A stretch of 64,000 nt of DNA from Neisseria arctica (GCF_022870905.1 NZ_CP091510.1:2046001-2110000); one strand, 5' to 3'. Counted from the first letter of the stretch, positions 36,592 through 47,128 are shown. Notes: a model not told the origin generated them from the sequence alone. Translations and numbers: made by a program.

Positions 36592-37992
36592 ATGAAAATC
36601 CTGATTCTCGGCAGCGGCCAAGTCGGCTCGACTATCGCTCAGAATTTGTCGGCGATGCCGGATAACGATGTCACCATTATTGATATCGACGAAACCGCAT
36701 TGCATACCCTAGGCAGCCGCTTGGATGTCCAAACCATGTTGGGTAATGCCGCTTCACCCAAAGTACTGGAACAAGCCGGAGCTGCCGATACTGACTTACT
36801 ATTGGCCGTAACCCGCAGCGACGAAACCAACTTAGTCGCCTGCAAAATCGCCGCAGATTTGTTTAATATTCCAAACCGCATCGCCCGCGTGCGCTCCAGC
36901 GAATATTTGGAATACCGCCCGGATAACGAAGAAATAGAAAACAGCTTATCGCTGTTTGAAGTGACCGACTCCATCAGCCCAGAGCAATTAGTAACCGAGA
37001 GGCTTGCATCATTATTGAGCTACACCAGCACCTTACAAGTACTGAAGTTTGCCGAAGATAAAGCCAAGATGGTTATCGTACAAGCTCATAAAGGCGGCCT
37101 GCTGGTCAATAAGGAAATCGCCCAAATCAACAGCCACCTGCCCGACGGCGTGGATTGCCAGATTTGCGCCATCTACCGCAACAACCAATTAATCGTCCCT
37201 TCCGCCCGCACTGTGATTATCGAAGGAGACGAAGTTTGCTTCGTAGCCGCATCGTCAGACGTCAAAGCAATTATGCGCGAACTCAGGCCACTGGAACAAA
37301 GCACCCGCCGCGTGATGATTGCTGGCGGCGGCAATATCGGCTTCCGCTTGGCCAAGCAGCTGGAAAGCAAGTTGGATATCAAAATTATCGAATATAACCA
37401 TTCCCGCGCCCTGTGGCTGGCGGAAAACCTCGACCAAACCTTGGTCTTGCACGGCAGCGCAACCGATGAAAGCCTGCTTACCGAAGAATATATCGACGAA
37501 GTGGATATATTCTGTGCCGTCACCAATGACGATGAAAATAATATTATGTCGGGCTTGCTGGCGAAAAACTTCGGAGCCAAACGGGTTATTGCGATTGTAA
37601 ACCGTTCCAGTTATGTGGATTTGCTGGAGGGTAACAAAATCGATATCGTGGTTTCACCGCATTTGGTTACCATCGGTTCGATTCTGGCGCACATCCGCCG
37701 CGGCGATGTAGTAGCGGTACACCCGTTACGTCGCGGCACGGCGGAAGCAATCGAAGTAGTGGTACACGGTGATGAAAAAACATCTGCCTTGGTAGGCCGC
37801 CGCGTTTCGGAAGTGAAATGGCCCCAAGGTTGCCACTTTGCCGCTTTGGTTCGTGAAGACCAAGTCATTATGGGGCACAAAGAAGATGCGGTAATGGCCG
37901 AGGGCGACCATCTGATTTTCTTCGTTTCCCGCCGCCGCGTATTGCGCGAATTGGAAAAACTGATTCAGGTTAAAATGGGCTTTTTCGGTTAA
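36592..37992 (+). CDS. trkA: Trk potassium uptake regulator TrkA
   Basis: Cytoplasmic gating subunit of the Trk K+ uptake system that binds NAD(H) and nucleotides. The 466-residue protein has two tandem RCK units, each with a Rossmann loop (ILGSGQVGSTIA near residue 4 and IAGGGNIGFRLA near 235) and a TrkA-C domain. I use the ATG at 36592, since the frame from 36571 begins with a TTG and adds no conserved residues. Its membrane partner TrkH lies 5.5 kb downstream, on the far side of phoU-pstSCAB. A DUS terminator follows. Confidence 0.96.
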   Translation: MKILILGSGQVGSTIAQNLSAMPDNDVTIIDIDETALHTLGSRLDVQTMLGNAASPKVLEQAGAADTDLLLAVTRSDETNLVACKIAADLFNIPNRIARVRSSEYLEYRPDNEEIENSLSLFEVTDSISPEQLVTERLASLLSYTSTLQVLKFAEDKAKMVIVQAHKGGLLVNKEIAQINSHLPDGVDCQICAIYRNNQLIVPSARTVIIEGDEVCFVAASSDVKAIMRELRPLEQSTRRVMIAGGGNIGFRLAKQLESKLDIKIIEYNHSRALWLAENLDQTLVLHGSATDESLLTEEYIDEVDIFCAVTNDDENNIMSGLLAKNFGAKRVIAIVNRSSYVDLLEGNKIDIVVSPHLVTIGSILAHIRRGDVVAVHPLRRGTAEAIEVVVHGDEKTSALVGRRVSEVKWPQGCHFAALVREDQVIMGHKEDAVMAEGDHLIFFVSRRRVLRELEKLIQVKMGFFG

Positions 37993-37997
37993 ATCTC

Positions 37998-38035
37998 AAA
38001 AGGCCGTCTGAAAAACATATTTCAGACGGCCTTTT
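37998..38035 (+). terminator. DUS hairpin terminator after trkA
   Basis: 16-bp facing arms (37998-38013 and 38020-38035) directly follow the trkA stop. Confidence 0.8.
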
Positions 38036-38166
38036 ACCAATGAAACCAAATACAACCTTGAATATGCAGAGCAGCTGTTTTCAATGTGATTTCAGGGTTG
38101 TCAATATTTTGTCATGAAACTGTTTTATCATGCGGCATAAAACTATTTTTAGGGAGAGCAAACAGC

Positions 38167-38868
38167 ATGGCAGAACGTATTTCGTCTCACTTCAACCAAG
38201 AGCTTGAAAGTGTACGCAGCGAAGTAATGCGTATGGGCGGCTTGATTGAAGAACAGCTAAAAGCCGTATTAACCGCATTATCCAGCACCAATGCTTCGGG
38301 GCTGACTGCCGTGATTGACGGCGACAGCATCATCAACGAACTCGAAGTCGGTATTGATGACGCTTGTCAAAACATTATCGCCCGCCGCCAACCGGCCGCC
38401 AGCGATTTACGATTTGTGCTTACCGTCAGCAGAATTATTGTTGACTTGGAACGCATGGGCGATGAACTGAAAAAAATCGCTTTATCCGCCCATGAATTGT
38501 TCATGCACAACAAAGTTACTTCCACCCAACTTTACGATACCCACCGTTTGGCAGCCATGACCGCACCCATGATACGCCGCAGCTTGGATGCTTTTGCCCG
38601 CTTGGATTCGAAAGCCATCTTGGATTTGAACGAAGCCGACAACAAACTCGACACCGACTACCGCAACCAGTCGCGCATGTTGATCAGCTTTATGATCGAA
38701 GATCCGCGCAATATCACCACCTGCATGGAAGTAATGATGATGAATAAGGCCATCGAGCGTATCGGCGACCATGCCAAGAATATTGCCGAGCATGTGGTTT
38801 ACTTGGTACGCGGTGTTGATGTGCGTCATACGCCGCTGGAAAAAGTAAAGGCCGATTTGGAAGATTAA
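38167..38868 (+). CDS. phoU: Phosphate transport regulator PhoU
   Basis: Cytoplasmic protein that signals between the Pst transporter and the phosphate two-component system and prevents toxic phosphate uptake. The 233 residues form two PhoU repeats of three helices each with metal-binding motifs such as DLERMGDELKKIA and AIERIGDHAKNIAEH. The start at 38167 is set by the AGGGAGAG site ten bases ahead; the longer frame is not conserved. It precedes pstS, unlike E. coli where phoU comes last, and has its own terminator. phoB and phoR are not in the window. Confidence 0.96.
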   Translation: MAERISSHFNQELESVRSEVMRMGGLIEEQLKAVLTALSSTNASGLTAVIDGDSIINELEVGIDDACQNIIARRQPAASDLRFVLTVSRIIVDLERMGDELKKIALSAHELFMHNKVTSTQLYDTHRLAAMTAPMIRRSLDAFARLDSKAILDLNEADNKLDTDYRNQSRMLISFMIEDPRNITTCMEVMMMNKAIERIGDHAKNIAEHVVYLVRGVDVRHTPLEKVKADLED

Positions 38869-39254
38869 ATCAACGGATGCAGCAAATTCACGGCAGCCTA
38901 CGGGCTGCTTTTTTTATACCTTCGCACACCTTGTCGGTTATTCAAATAAAAAATTTCCCAATCATCTTGTGCAACCTTATTGGTACAAACCCGTATTTAC
39001 CGTGCGGTTCAGGCAATGCCGTCTGAAACAAACGCTGCTAAAAACCCCACTCCAATGTTACAAAACCACCCACACCATCAGATCCGAATCAGCACCAACC
39101 TTACCCCATCAAAAAAGTTCTAATTAAAATCAAAAGGTTAATAAACAAGCTGTCAAGTATGTAAGCTTTTGTAACCTCTGTCACACATCTGAAACAATGC
39201 TTGCTTAAACTTAGCAGCGTTTCCAAACACCCTTGATACAAGAGAGAAAACACC
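38869..39254. other. phoU-pstS intergenic region
   Basis: A 386-base gap with the phoU terminator (38893-38915), a single DUS near 39018, and the pstS promoter region. I could not pick out a clear Pho box. AGAGAGAA lies just before the pstS start. Confidence 0.5.
38893..38915 (+). terminator. Intrinsic terminator after phoU
   Basis: GCAGCC (38893-38898) and GGCTGC (38903-38908) with a four-base loop and seven T. Confidence 0.75.
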
Positions 39255-40367
39255 ATGAAAATCCGCACTCTTACCGCTGCTCTTATCGCCACTTTTGCTT
39301 TGGCTGCTTGCGGCGGCTCAGAAAACACTGCTCCGGCAGCCAAACCTGAAGCAGGCGCATCTACCGCTCCGGCAGGCAATGCTGAAAAAGTTACCTTGGA
39401 TGTCACCGGTGCAGGCGCATCATTCCCACAACCGATTTATGTCCAATGGGCGCAAGCTTACCAAACTGCTGTTGGTGGCCGCATCAACTACCAATCTATC
39501 GGCTCTTCGGGCGGTGTCAAACAAATTACAGCCAAAACCGTGGATTTCGGCGCATCTGATTCTCCTCTAAAAGCTGAAGATTTGGAAAAAGAAGGCCTGA
39601 TCCAATTCCCGACCGTTATCGGCGGCGTTGTACCGGTAGTCAACGTGGAAGGTATCAAACCGGGCGAATTGAAACTAAGCGGCGAAGTATTAGCCGAAAT
39701 CTACTTGGGCAAAATCACCAAGTGGAACGATCCGAAAATCACAGCCCTCAACGAAGGCTTGGCGTTGCCCGACGCACCGATTACCACCGTATTCCGTTCC
39801 GACGGTTCTGGCACCAGCTTCATCTTTACCACTTACCTGAGCCAAGTTTCCAACGAATGGAAAGACAGCGTAGGCGCAGCCAATACTGTTAAATGGCCGA
39901 CTTCAAGTTCCGGTGCGGCAGGCAAAGGCAACGAAGGCGTATCAACTTATGTTAACCGCGTGAAAAACTCTATTGGTTACGTTGAATACGCTTACGCCAA
40001 GCAAAACAATATGTCGCACGTTCAAATGCAGAACAAAGCGGGCAACTATGTACAACCCTCTCAAGAAACCTTCGCCGCTGCCGCCGATGTTGATTGGAAG
40101 AGCGTTCCCGGCTTCAGCCTGGTGCTGACTAACCAACCTGCCGAAAAAGCTTGGCCGCTGGCTGCCGCTACTTTCATTTTGGTACACAAAAAAGCGGATG
40201 ATGCCGCCAAAGCCAAGGCTGTCTTGAGCTTCTTCGACTGGGCTTACCAAAACGGTGACGAAGCTTCTGCAAAACTTGATTATGTACCGCTGCCTGCCTC
40301 TGTAAAAGACTTGGTACGCGAAGAATGGAAAAAAATTACCGATGCTAACGGTACGGCGGTTTATTAA
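39255..40367 (+). CDS. pstS: Phosphate ABC transporter substrate-binding lipoprotein PstS
   Basis: Binds phosphate in the periplasm and hands it to PstCA. The 370-residue protein has a lipobox ending at Cys19 (TFALAAC), an Ala/Pro-rich linker, then the PstS fold: VTGAGASFPQPIYVQWAQAY, INYQSIGSSGGVKQI, VDFGASDSPL and FRSDGSGTSFIFTTYLS, which supply the phosphate-binding Ser, Asp and Arg. As a lipoprotein it is tethered rather than free as in E. coli. It heads pstS-pstC-pstA-pstB and is separated from pstC by a 17-bp DUS hairpin that likely gives pstS more message than the membrane genes. Confidence 0.97.
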   Translation: MKIRTLTAALIATFALAACGGSENTAPAAKPEAGASTAPAGNAEKVTLDVTGAGASFPQPIYVQWAQAYQTAVGGRINYQSIGSSGGVKQITAKTVDFGASDSPLKAEDLEKEGLIQFPTVIGGVVPVVNVEGIKPGELKLSGEVLAEIYLGKITKWNDPKITALNEGLALPDAPITTVFRSDGSGTSFIFTTYLSQVSNEWKDSVGAANTVKWPTSSSGAAGKGNEGVSTYVNRVKNSIGYVEYAYAKQNNMSHVQMQNKAGNYVQPSQETFAAAADVDWKSVPGFSLVLTNQPAEKAWPLAAATFILVHKKADDAAKAKAVLSFFDWAYQNGDEASAKLDYVPLPASVKDLVREEWKKITDANGTAVY

Positions 40368-40380
40368 TCCGCTTTAATAA

Positions 40381-40429
40381 CCAAAGGCCGTCTGAAAGCC
40401 CTAAAGGCGGTATTTCAGACGGCCTTTGG
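40381..40429 (+). terminator. 17-bp DUS hairpin between pstS and pstC
   Basis: CCAAAGGCCGTCTGAAA (40381-40397) pairs perfectly with its copy at 40413-40429 around a 15-base loop. It would attenuate read-through from pstS into pstCAB. Confidence 0.7.
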
Positions 40430-40470
40430 TTATATCTGATCCGTTCGGTTAACTCAAAAGAAAAATCCTC

Positions 40471-41427
40471 ATGAGCACACTTCAACAAAAACTCAAACGA
40501 GAACGGTTGCTTGACATGTTATTCGTCGGCACTACCCGTATGTTTGCCTTTCTGCTACTAGCCAGCTTGGTCGGCATCATGCTTTCTTTGGTGATTGGTG
40601 CCTTACCGAGCATGCGAGAATTCGGTTTAGGTTTCTTCACTTCTGCCAACTGGGATACGGTACAAGGACAATACGGCGCACTGGCACCAATTTACGGCAC
40701 ACTGGTTACCTCGGTAATCGCTCTGCTGATTGCCGTACCGGTGAGTTTCGGTATTGCTATTTTCCTGACCGAGCTATGTCCGACAACTCTGCGCCGCCCA
40801 CTTGGCATCTGTATCGAACTACTGGCGGGTATTCCTTCGATTATTTACGGTATGTGGGGCTTATTCGTATTCGCACCTGTATTTTCAGAATATATCCAAC
40901 CTTTTTTTATTGAATATCTCGGCCCGATACCTTTTATCGGTTCACTATTTCACGGCGCACCGATGGGTATCGGCCTCTTTGCCGCCGGCCTCATTCTGGC
41001 GATTATGATTATTCCATTTATCGCTTCAGTAATGCGCGATGTGTTTGAAGTTACCCCACCGATGTTGAAAGAATCCGCCTACGGTTTGGGTTCGACTACT
41101 TGGGAAGTCGTACGTTATGTGGTATTACCCTACACCAAAACCGGCGTGGTGGGTGGCATCATTTTGGGCTTGGGGCGTGCCTTGGGCGAAACTATGGCCG
41201 TTACTTTCGTTATCGGCAATACCTTCAATATTAGTGCCAGCCTCTATAACTCGGGCGTATCAATTACCTCTGCATTGGCTAACGAATTTGCCGAAGCAGT
41301 CGACCCGTTACACCTATCGTCATTGCTCTATCTGGGCTTGATCCTGTTTGTGATTACCTTCGTGGTCCTGTGTATTTCCAAACTGATGCTGTTGCGCATG
41401 CAGCGTAACGAAGGCCGCGCGCATTAA
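40471..41427 (+). CDS. pstC: Phosphate ABC transporter permease PstC
   Basis: Inner-membrane half of the phosphate channel. The 318-residue protein has six membrane helices (starting [19 protein letters not shown]) and the cytoplasmic coupling loop EAAYGLG-type [20 protein letters not shown], with [17 protein letters not shown] near the end. Length fits the family. The stop codon overlaps the Shine-Dalgarno of pstA, so the two are translationally coupled. Confidence 0.96.
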   Translation: MSTLQQKLKRERLLDMLFVGTTRMFAFLLLASLVGIMLSLVIGALPSMREFGLGFFTSANWDTVQGQYGALAPIYGTLVTSVIALLIAVPVSFGIAIFLTELCPTTLRRPLGICIELLAGIPSIIYGMWGLFVFAPVFSEYIQPFFIEYLGPIPFIGSLFHGAPMGIGLFAAGLILAIMIIPFIASVMRDVFEVTPPMLKESAYGLGSTTWEVVRYVVLPYTKTGVVGGIILGLGRALGETMAVTFVIGNTFNISASLYNSGVSITSALANEFAEAVDPLHLSSLLYLGLILFVITFVVLCISKLMLLRMQRNEGRAH

Positions 41428-41439
41428 GGAATCTTGTTT

Positions 41440-42291
41440 ATGCAAACCAATATGAATAATTCTGTTTACCGCCGCCGACGCTTAATCAGCCGTTTCAATC
41501 TGGCTATGTCATGGCTAACCATGGCTTTCGGCCTCTTTTGGCTGGGTTGGATTTTCTATACGCTGTTTTATGAAGGATTCAACGGTTTGGGTACCCATAT
41601 TTTCACTATGGATACCCCTCCCCCAGGTATGGAAGGCGGTTTGCGCAACGCCATACTCGGCAGTCTGCTGATTACTTTTTTCGGCTTACTGGTAGGTACC
41701 CCGGTAGGTATTTTGTGCGGTATTTTTTTGGCCGAATTCGGACAACGCAGCAAACTGGCTGCCGCTACCCGTTTTATGAACGATATTTTGCTCTCCGCAC
41801 CATCTATCGTTATCGGTCTGTTTATTTACGAACTGGTTGTGGTGCAGCAAGGACATTTCTCGGGCTGGGCCGGTGCGCTGGCTTTATCACTGCTGGTTAT
41901 CCCTGTAGTAGTGCGCACCACTGAAAACATGCTGAAGCTGGTACCAAACAGCCTGCGCGAAGCCGCCTATGCACTGGGTACACCCAAATGGAAACTGGTC
42001 AGCATGGTAACTTTACGCGCCGCTAAAACAGGCGTTTTAACCGGCGTACTACTGGCTTTTGCCCGTATTTCAGGCGAAACTGCTCCGCTGCTGTTTACTG
42101 CGCTGAACAATCAGTTCTTCAGCACCAACATGAACCAACCAATTGCCAACCTGCCCAACGTGATCTACCAGTTTGCCATGAGCCCTTACGGTGATTGGCA
42201 TGAATTGGCATGGGCAGCAGCTTTGCTGATTGCGCTGACGGTTTTAGCCGCCAATATCGGCGCCCGCATTCTTAGCAGCAAAAAACACTGA
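41440..42291 (+). CDS. pstA: Phosphate ABC transporter permease PstA
   Basis: Second half of the phosphate channel, 283 residues, six helices. Seen: [36 protein letters not shown], and the coupling loop [20 protein letters not shown] with [17 protein letters not shown] place the start at 41440 because AAGGA (41426-41430, overlapping the pstC stop) is well spaced from it. A TTG two codons upstream is possible. A single DUS fills part of the gap to pstB. Confidence 0.96.
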   Translation: MQTNMNNSVYRRRRLISRFNLAMSWLTMAFGLFWLGWIFYTLFYEGFNGLGTHIFTMDTPPPGMEGGLRNAILGSLLITFFGLLVGTPVGILCGIFLAEFGQRSKLAAATRFMNDILLSAPSIVIGLFIYELVVVQQGHFSGWAGALALSLLVIPVVVRTTENMLKLVPNSLREAAYALGTPKWKLVSMVTLRAAKTGVLTGVLLAFARISGETAPLLFTALNNQFFSTNMNQPIANLPNVIYQFAMSPYGDWHELAWAAALLIALTVLAANIGARILSSKKH

Positions 42292-42349
42292 TTCAGGCCG
42301 TCTGAACACACATAAAAAAGTAACGACAAATATTCAAAGGAAACCTCTA

Positions 42350-43105
42350 ATGGAAACCAAAATCGCGGTACGCAATTTCAACTTTTATTACGGCTCGTTC
42401 CACGCCTTGAAAAATATCAATCTGGACATTCCGGCCAACAAAGTTACCGCTTTCATCGGCCCTTCCGGCTGCGGCAAATCAACCCTGCTGCGTACCTTCA
42501 ACCGTATGTACGATCTTTATCCCGGTATGAAAGCAGAAGGCGAACTGCTTTTAGACGATAAAAATATCCTAAGCAAAGATATCGACTTAAACCTGCTGCG
42601 CGCCAAAGTGGGGATGGTGTTCCAAAAACCGACACCTTTTCCCATGTCGATTTACGACAACGTTACTTTCGGCGTAAAGCTGTATGAAAAGCTGAGTAAA
42701 AGCGATATGGATGATCGTGTCGAGTGGGCGTTACGCAAAGCAGCACTGTGGGGCGAAGTAAAAGACAAATTGAAACAAAGCGGCAATTCACTTTCAGGCG
42801 GCCAGCAGCAACGCTTATGCATCGCCCGTGCCGTTGCCAGCAAACCCGAAGTGGTACTGTTGGACGAACCGACCTCCGCCCTAGATCCGATCTCAACCGC
42901 CCATATCGAAGAACTGGTTACCGAACTGAAAAACGATTACACCATCGCCATTGTTACCCACAATATGCAGCAGGCAGCACGGGTATCGGATTTCACCGCC
43001 TATATGTATCTGGGCGAGCTGATCGAAGTCGGCGACACCAAACAAGTATTCACCAAGCCGCAACGCAAAGAAACCGAAGACTACATTACGGGCAAATTCG
43101 GTTGA
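42350..43105 (+). CDS. pstB: Phosphate ABC transporter ATPase PstB
   Basis: Cytoplasmic ATPase that drives phosphate import. The 251-residue protein has Walker [10 protein letters not shown], the Q-loop region [19 protein letters not shown], the signature [14 protein letters not shown] and Walker [14 protein letters not shown], with the switch His in [11 protein letters not shown]. An AAAGGAAA ribosome site precedes the ATG. Last gene of the pst unit, followed by a DUS terminator with a T run. Confidence 0.97.
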   Translation: METKIAVRNFNFYYGSFHALKNINLDIPANKVTAFIGPSGCGKSTLLRTFNRMYDLYPGMKAEGELLLDDKNILSKDIDLNLLRAKVGMVFQKPTPFPMSIYDNVTFGVKLYEKLSKSDMDDRVEWALRKAALWGEVKDKLKQSGNSLSGGQQQRLCIARAVASKPEVVLLDEPTSALDPISTAHIEELVTELKNDYTIAIVTHNMQQAARVSDFTAYMYLGELIEVGDTKQVFTKPQRKETEDYITGKFG

Positions 43106-43492
43106 TATTACTATTTTGACACCGCATATCGTCTATGCCGTCTGAAAATTTCAGACGGCATTTTTTGATTGTGCCTATTGCCAAAATCAAACATATCAAG
43201 CTTATAAACTCCCACCTTCTTTTTATTTTCGGCTGTGGCATATTAAAATGCTAAAATCACCGTTTTGCCCGAAATACCAACTGTGACCGGCATCTTTGCA
43301 TACACCCGCGATCACAAAACACAACCAGCCAATCTTTCAGACGGCATACTTACCGGTATTTTTAGGGTTGCTTGTCTCATACCATGAAAATATGAGGCCG
43401 TGCAAATTAAAACTTTGCGATACCGTACCCGTATTGCTTGATATTGTTTTATCTGTGAAATAGACACATGCCGTCTGAAAAAACTATCCGAT
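43106..43492. other. pstB-trkH intergenic region
   Basis: A 387-base gap. It holds the pstB terminator and single DUS copies near 43337 and 43470; the last lies only about 12 bases before the trkH ATG. No reading frame has coding character. Confidence 0.5.
43135..43166 (+). terminator. DUS hairpin terminator after pstB
   Basis: 13-bp facing AT-type DUS arms (43135-43147 and 43149-43161) run straight into six T. Confidence 0.85.
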
Positions 43493-44950
43493 ATGTATAA
43501 AATCATTCCCATCATCCATATACTTTCCAAGCTCGGCGTTTTGTTTTCTTTTATGTTGCTGATACCGACATTCGTATCCTATCTGTATCTGGATGATGCC
43601 TTGTCTTCTTTCGGTTATACCGCCCTAGTAACCATCACCGTTTCCACTACCATCTGGCTGCTGACTTTGCAACATAACCGCGAATTGCGTCCGCGCGACG
43701 GCTTTACTTTGGTCTTTATGCTGTGGGTAGGGTTTGCAATGATTGCGGCCATGCCCTTTTATCTTTATTTCCCGCACCTGAGTTTCACCGACTCTTTTTT
43801 TGAAGCCATGTCGGGGCTGACAACCACAGGTGCGACGGTAATGACCAGCTTGGATACGCTGGCCCCTTCCATCAACTTTTGGCGGCATATGCTCAATTGG
43901 CTGGGCGGCATGGGCATTATCGTATTAGCCGTTGCCATTCTGCCTATGCTCGGCGTCGGTGGTACGCAACTTTTCAAAGCGGAAATTCCGGGTATCGACA
44001 AAGACAGCAAAATGGCACCGAGAATCTCCCAAACCGCCAAAAAACTATGGATGCTGTATGCCGTGTTTACAATTGCCGCGTTATTAGGGTTGCACTGGGC
44101 CGGCATGAGCTGGTTCGATGCGGTGTGCCATGCGATGGCGGCCGTTTCCCTCGGCGGTTTTTCCACCCACGACAACAGTATCGCCTATTTCAATTCTGTA
44201 GCCGTAGAAGCCGTATTAGTCGCCGCCACCATATTCGGTGCCATCAGTTTCGCTAGCCATTTCACCGTATTGCGCGAACGCTCACCTCTTCCTTATTGGC
44301 GGGACGAAGAATGCCGCACCATGCTCGGTGTTTTACTGGTCAGTATTATCGTGATGAGCGTCTACCTATGGCAAAACCAATTTTATTCTTCTTTTGAAGA
44401 AGCATTGCGCTTTGTCGGCTTCAATTTTGTTTCCATCGGGTTGGCCAGCGGTTTTACCAATACCGATTTCAACCAGTGGCCGCTACTGGTTTCATTATGG
44501 ATGTTTTTCTTAGCCAACGTACTGGCCAGTTCCGGCTCGACCGGTGGCGGTATCAAAAACGTACGGGCTCTGGTGTTGGCAAAGTTCAGCTTGCGCGAAA
44601 TCACTTTCCTGCTGCATCCGCGCGCAGTATCCAACGTTAAAGTAAACGGGCGCAGTATCCCCGAACGCACCGCCCTGACCATTTTGGCCTTCATTTTCAT
44701 TTACTTCATGACCATCGTTTTATTCACCTTTCTAATGATGGCTTCAGGCTTGGATTTTATGTCCGCTTTTACGGCTATGGTCGCGTGCATTACCAACGCC
44801 GGCCCAGGTTTGGGCAGTATCGGCCCGGCTTCCAACTATGCCGGCTTAAACGATATACAAAAATGGTTGTGCGCCGTCGTGATGATGCTAGGACGATTAG
44901 AAATTTTCACCGTCCTGATTCTTTTCACGCCCGCTTATTGGAAAAAATAA
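43493..44950 (+). CDS. trkH: Trk potassium uptake channel TrkH
   Basis: Membrane channel for K+ entry, gated by TrkA. The 485-residue protein has four repeated M1-P-M2 units. Pore loops are visible as EAMSGLTTTGATVMTS, CHAMAAVSLGGFSTHD, FNFVSIGLASGFTN and ACITNAGPGLGSIGP, where each conserved Gly lines the selectivity filter. The M3 helix region LASSGSTGGGIKNVRAL is present. The start is an ATG just after a DUS, with no obvious Shine-Dalgarno. It lies next to the pst genes and apart from trkA, which flanks the other side of that operon. Confidence 0.96.
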   Translation: MYKIIPIIHILSKLGVLFSFMLLIPTFVSYLYLDDALSSFGYTALVTITVSTTIWLLTLQHNRELRPRDGFTLVFMLWVGFAMIAAMPFYLYFPHLSFTDSFFEAMSGLTTTGATVMTSLDTLAPSINFWRHMLNWLGGMGIIVLAVAILPMLGVGGTQLFKAEIPGIDKDSKMAPRISQTAKKLWMLYAVFTIAALLGLHWAGMSWFDAVCHAMAAVSLGGFSTHDNSIAYFNSVAVEAVLVAATIFGAISFASHFTVLRERSPLPYWRDEECRTMLGVLLVSIIVMSVYLWQNQFYSSFEEALRFVGFNFVSIGLASGFTNTDFNQWPLLVSLWMFFLANVLASSGSTGGGIKNVRALVLAKFSLREITFLLHPRAVSNVKVNGRSIPERTALTILAFIFIYFMTIVLFTFLMMASGLDFMSAFTAMVACITNAGPGLGSIGPASNYAGLNDIQKWLCAVVMMLGRLEIFTVLILFTPAYWKK

Positions 44951-45161
44951 AAAGATACCGCCTGGGCGGCTGCATAATGTAAATCTTTGTAGCAGACGGC
45001 AAAACCGCCCGGCAAATCGCTTAGAATCGGGGCTTGGGTCTTCTTCGATGCGGCCGGCCCTCTCAGCCCGTTTACAAACGGCCTCCTGTTTTTTATAAGC
45101 TGCCGGCCGCACCATATCCCTCAATTCCAAAACACAATACAAAAACGACAAAGGCCATAAA

Positions 45162-47009
45162 ATGACCGTATCACGCCATTTCAAACTCACGCTAATGACT
45201 TCTGCCGTGTTGGTTCTGGCAGCCTGCTCTTCACCGGAACAACCGCTGGAGCCGATTAACCGCGGCGAACATGCAAGCGGCGGCGTTTCCCTTCCGCGCA
45301 CCCAAGCTACCGAATCACCCTCAAAAATATTGAGTGATTACAACCTTTACCGTAGCACGCTTGACGCTATCAAGCGCGATGACGATATTCTGCCCGCACA
45401 GTTTTTAAGCCAAATAGGCGATAGTGCCATGGCTGAAAACGTACGCAACGAATGGCTGAAAAGTTTGGTCAAACGCGGCCAGTGGTCGCAGTTTGACCAA
45501 CAATACGCCCGATTGGAAGCAGACGGCCGCTCTCAAGAAGTAGAATGCTATGCCGCCTACCGCAGCGGCCAATATGGCAAGTTGGCTGCCGATTTGGTGA
45601 AGGAGTTGGGCCGTTTGCCGCAAGGCTGTACCACATTAATAGAAACCGCAGCAGCATCCGGGAACCTAAACCAAGCAGACGCTTGGCGTCGCGTACGCGG
45701 TTTAATCAGCAACAACCAGCTTACTGATGCGCGTAATCTTGCCGCTGCTCTAGGCAGCCCCGTTGATGCCGGCGGCGTAGGCGCTCAAGAATACAGTCTT
45801 AATACCATCATCGGCCGCAACGCAAAATCCACACCCGATGCAGCCAACCGCCTGCAAACGCAAAGCGGCGCCTACACCCGCGAACAATCAGGATTCGCTT
45901 GGGGTGTGTTAGGGCATGCCCAAGCACTCAGCCAAAACATGGAAACTGCACTGAGCTACTATAGCCAAGCCGACCGCTCACAACTTTCCGAAGACCAGTT
46001 CGAGTGGTATGCCCGTGCCGCTCTGCGTTTGCAACGTTGGAACGAATTGGCCGATATTATCCAAAGCATGCCGGCTTCTTTAAAAAACAAGCCCGACTGG
46101 CAATATTGGCTAGGACGCGCTTATGCTGCCCGCGGCGATCAAAACCGTGCCCGCAACCTGTATGAGCAAGCAGCAAAAAGCGGCCGTAATTTCTATGCGG
46201 TACTGGCTACCGAAGAACTCGGCCGCCGCATCAATACCCGCAACAATGTCGGCGAAGCATCCAAGCGCGATATCGATACCTTGGCACGCAACGGCACTGT
46301 CGACCGCGCACTCACCCTGTTCCGCGCCAGCCAAAATAGCGGTGATTGGACCATGCGCCGCCAAGCACAAGCGGAATGGCGTTATGCTACCCGCGGAGTA
46401 AATGAAGATACCTTATTAGCCGCTGCCCAATTGGCACACGATAATGAGTTTTACGAAATGGCGATTAATAGCGCCGAACGCACTGACCACAAGCTGAATT
46501 ACAACTTGCGCTACATTTCTCCCTTCCGCAGCATCACCGAACCTTACGCTTTGCAGGCCGGCGTTGACCCGGCATGGGTATATGGCTTAATCCGCCAAGA
46601 AAGCCGCTTTATGATCGGAGCGCGTTCCAATGTGGGCGCAACCGGCCTAATGCAGGTGATGCCTGCCACCGCGCGTGACATCGCCTCAAAAATCGGTATC
46701 AGCGCCGATGAGCTACACACTATGGACGGTAATATCCGCATGGGCACTTGGTATCTCGGCGATGCCAAACGCCGCCTCAGCAATGATGAAGTGATGGCTA
46801 CCGCAGGTTACAACGCCGGCCCGGCACGCGCGCGCCGCTGGCAGGCTTCCGTACCGTTGGAAGGTGCCATTTATGCCGAAACGATTCCTTTCAACGAAAC
46901 CCGCGACTATGTGAAAAAAGTCATGACCAACGCCACTTATTATGCTTCGTTGTTCAATGAACCCCAAACTTCACTAAAGCAACGCATGGGTACGGTACCA
47001 GCCCGTTAA
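45162..47009 (+). CDS. ltgA: Lytic murein transglycosylase LtgA (Slt70-like)
   Basis: Outer-membrane lipoprotein that cuts peptidoglycan between MurNAc and GlcNAc, making 1,6-anhydro products. In pathogenic Neisseria it contributes to release of cytotoxic fragments. The 615 residues match LtgA: a lipobox at Cys22 (LVLAAC), a long helical U/L superhelix (about 50-440), and the SLT catalytic domain (about 455-600). The latter has catalytic Glu480 in IRQESRF, GATGLMQVMPATARDIA and TAGYNAGPARARRW. The C-terminus KQRMGTVPAR is shared with gonococcal LtgA. Monocistronic with a DUS terminator. Confidence 0.95.
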   Translation: MTVSRHFKLTLMTSAVLVLAACSSPEQPLEPINRGEHASGGVSLPRTQATESPSKILSDYNLYRSTLDAIKRDDDILPAQFLSQIGDSAMAENVRNEWLKSLVKRGQWSQFDQQYARLEADGRSQEVECYAAYRSGQYGKLAADLVKELGRLPQGCTTLIETAAASGNLNQADAWRRVRGLISNNQLTDARNLAAALGSPVDAGGVGAQEYSLNTIIGRNAKSTPDAANRLQTQSGAYTREQSGFAWGVLGHAQALSQNMETALSYYSQADRSQLSEDQFEWYARAALRLQRWNELADIIQSMPASLKNKPDWQYWLGRAYAARGDQNRARNLYEQAAKSGRNFYAVLATEELGRRINTRNNVGEASKRDIDTLARNGTVDRALTLFRASQNSGDWTMRRQAQAEWRYATRGVNEDTLLAAAQLAHDNEFYEMAINSAERTDHKLNYNLRYISPFRSITEPYALQAGVDPAWVYGLIRQESRFMIGARSNVGATGLMQVMPATARDIASKIGISADELHTMDGNIRMGTWYLGDAKRRLSNDEVMATAGYNAGPARARRWQASVPLEGAIYAETIPFNETRDYVKKVMTNATYYASLFNEPQTSLKQRMGTVPAR

Positions 47010-47061
47010 TCAACAAAAAAGCTTTTTCCGATTATTGTTGATAACCCTCACACCTTTTGAT

Positions 47062-47092
47062 AAAGGCCGTCTGAAACTTTCAGACGGCCTTT
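47062..47092. terminator. Bidirectional DUS hairpin between ltgA and ligE
   Basis: 15-bp perfect arms (47062-47076 and 47078-47092), 1-base loop, between converging genes. Confidence 0.8.
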
Positions 47093-47128
47093 GGCATTAC
47101 ATTAGGTACGATACTGTATATGGTTCGC

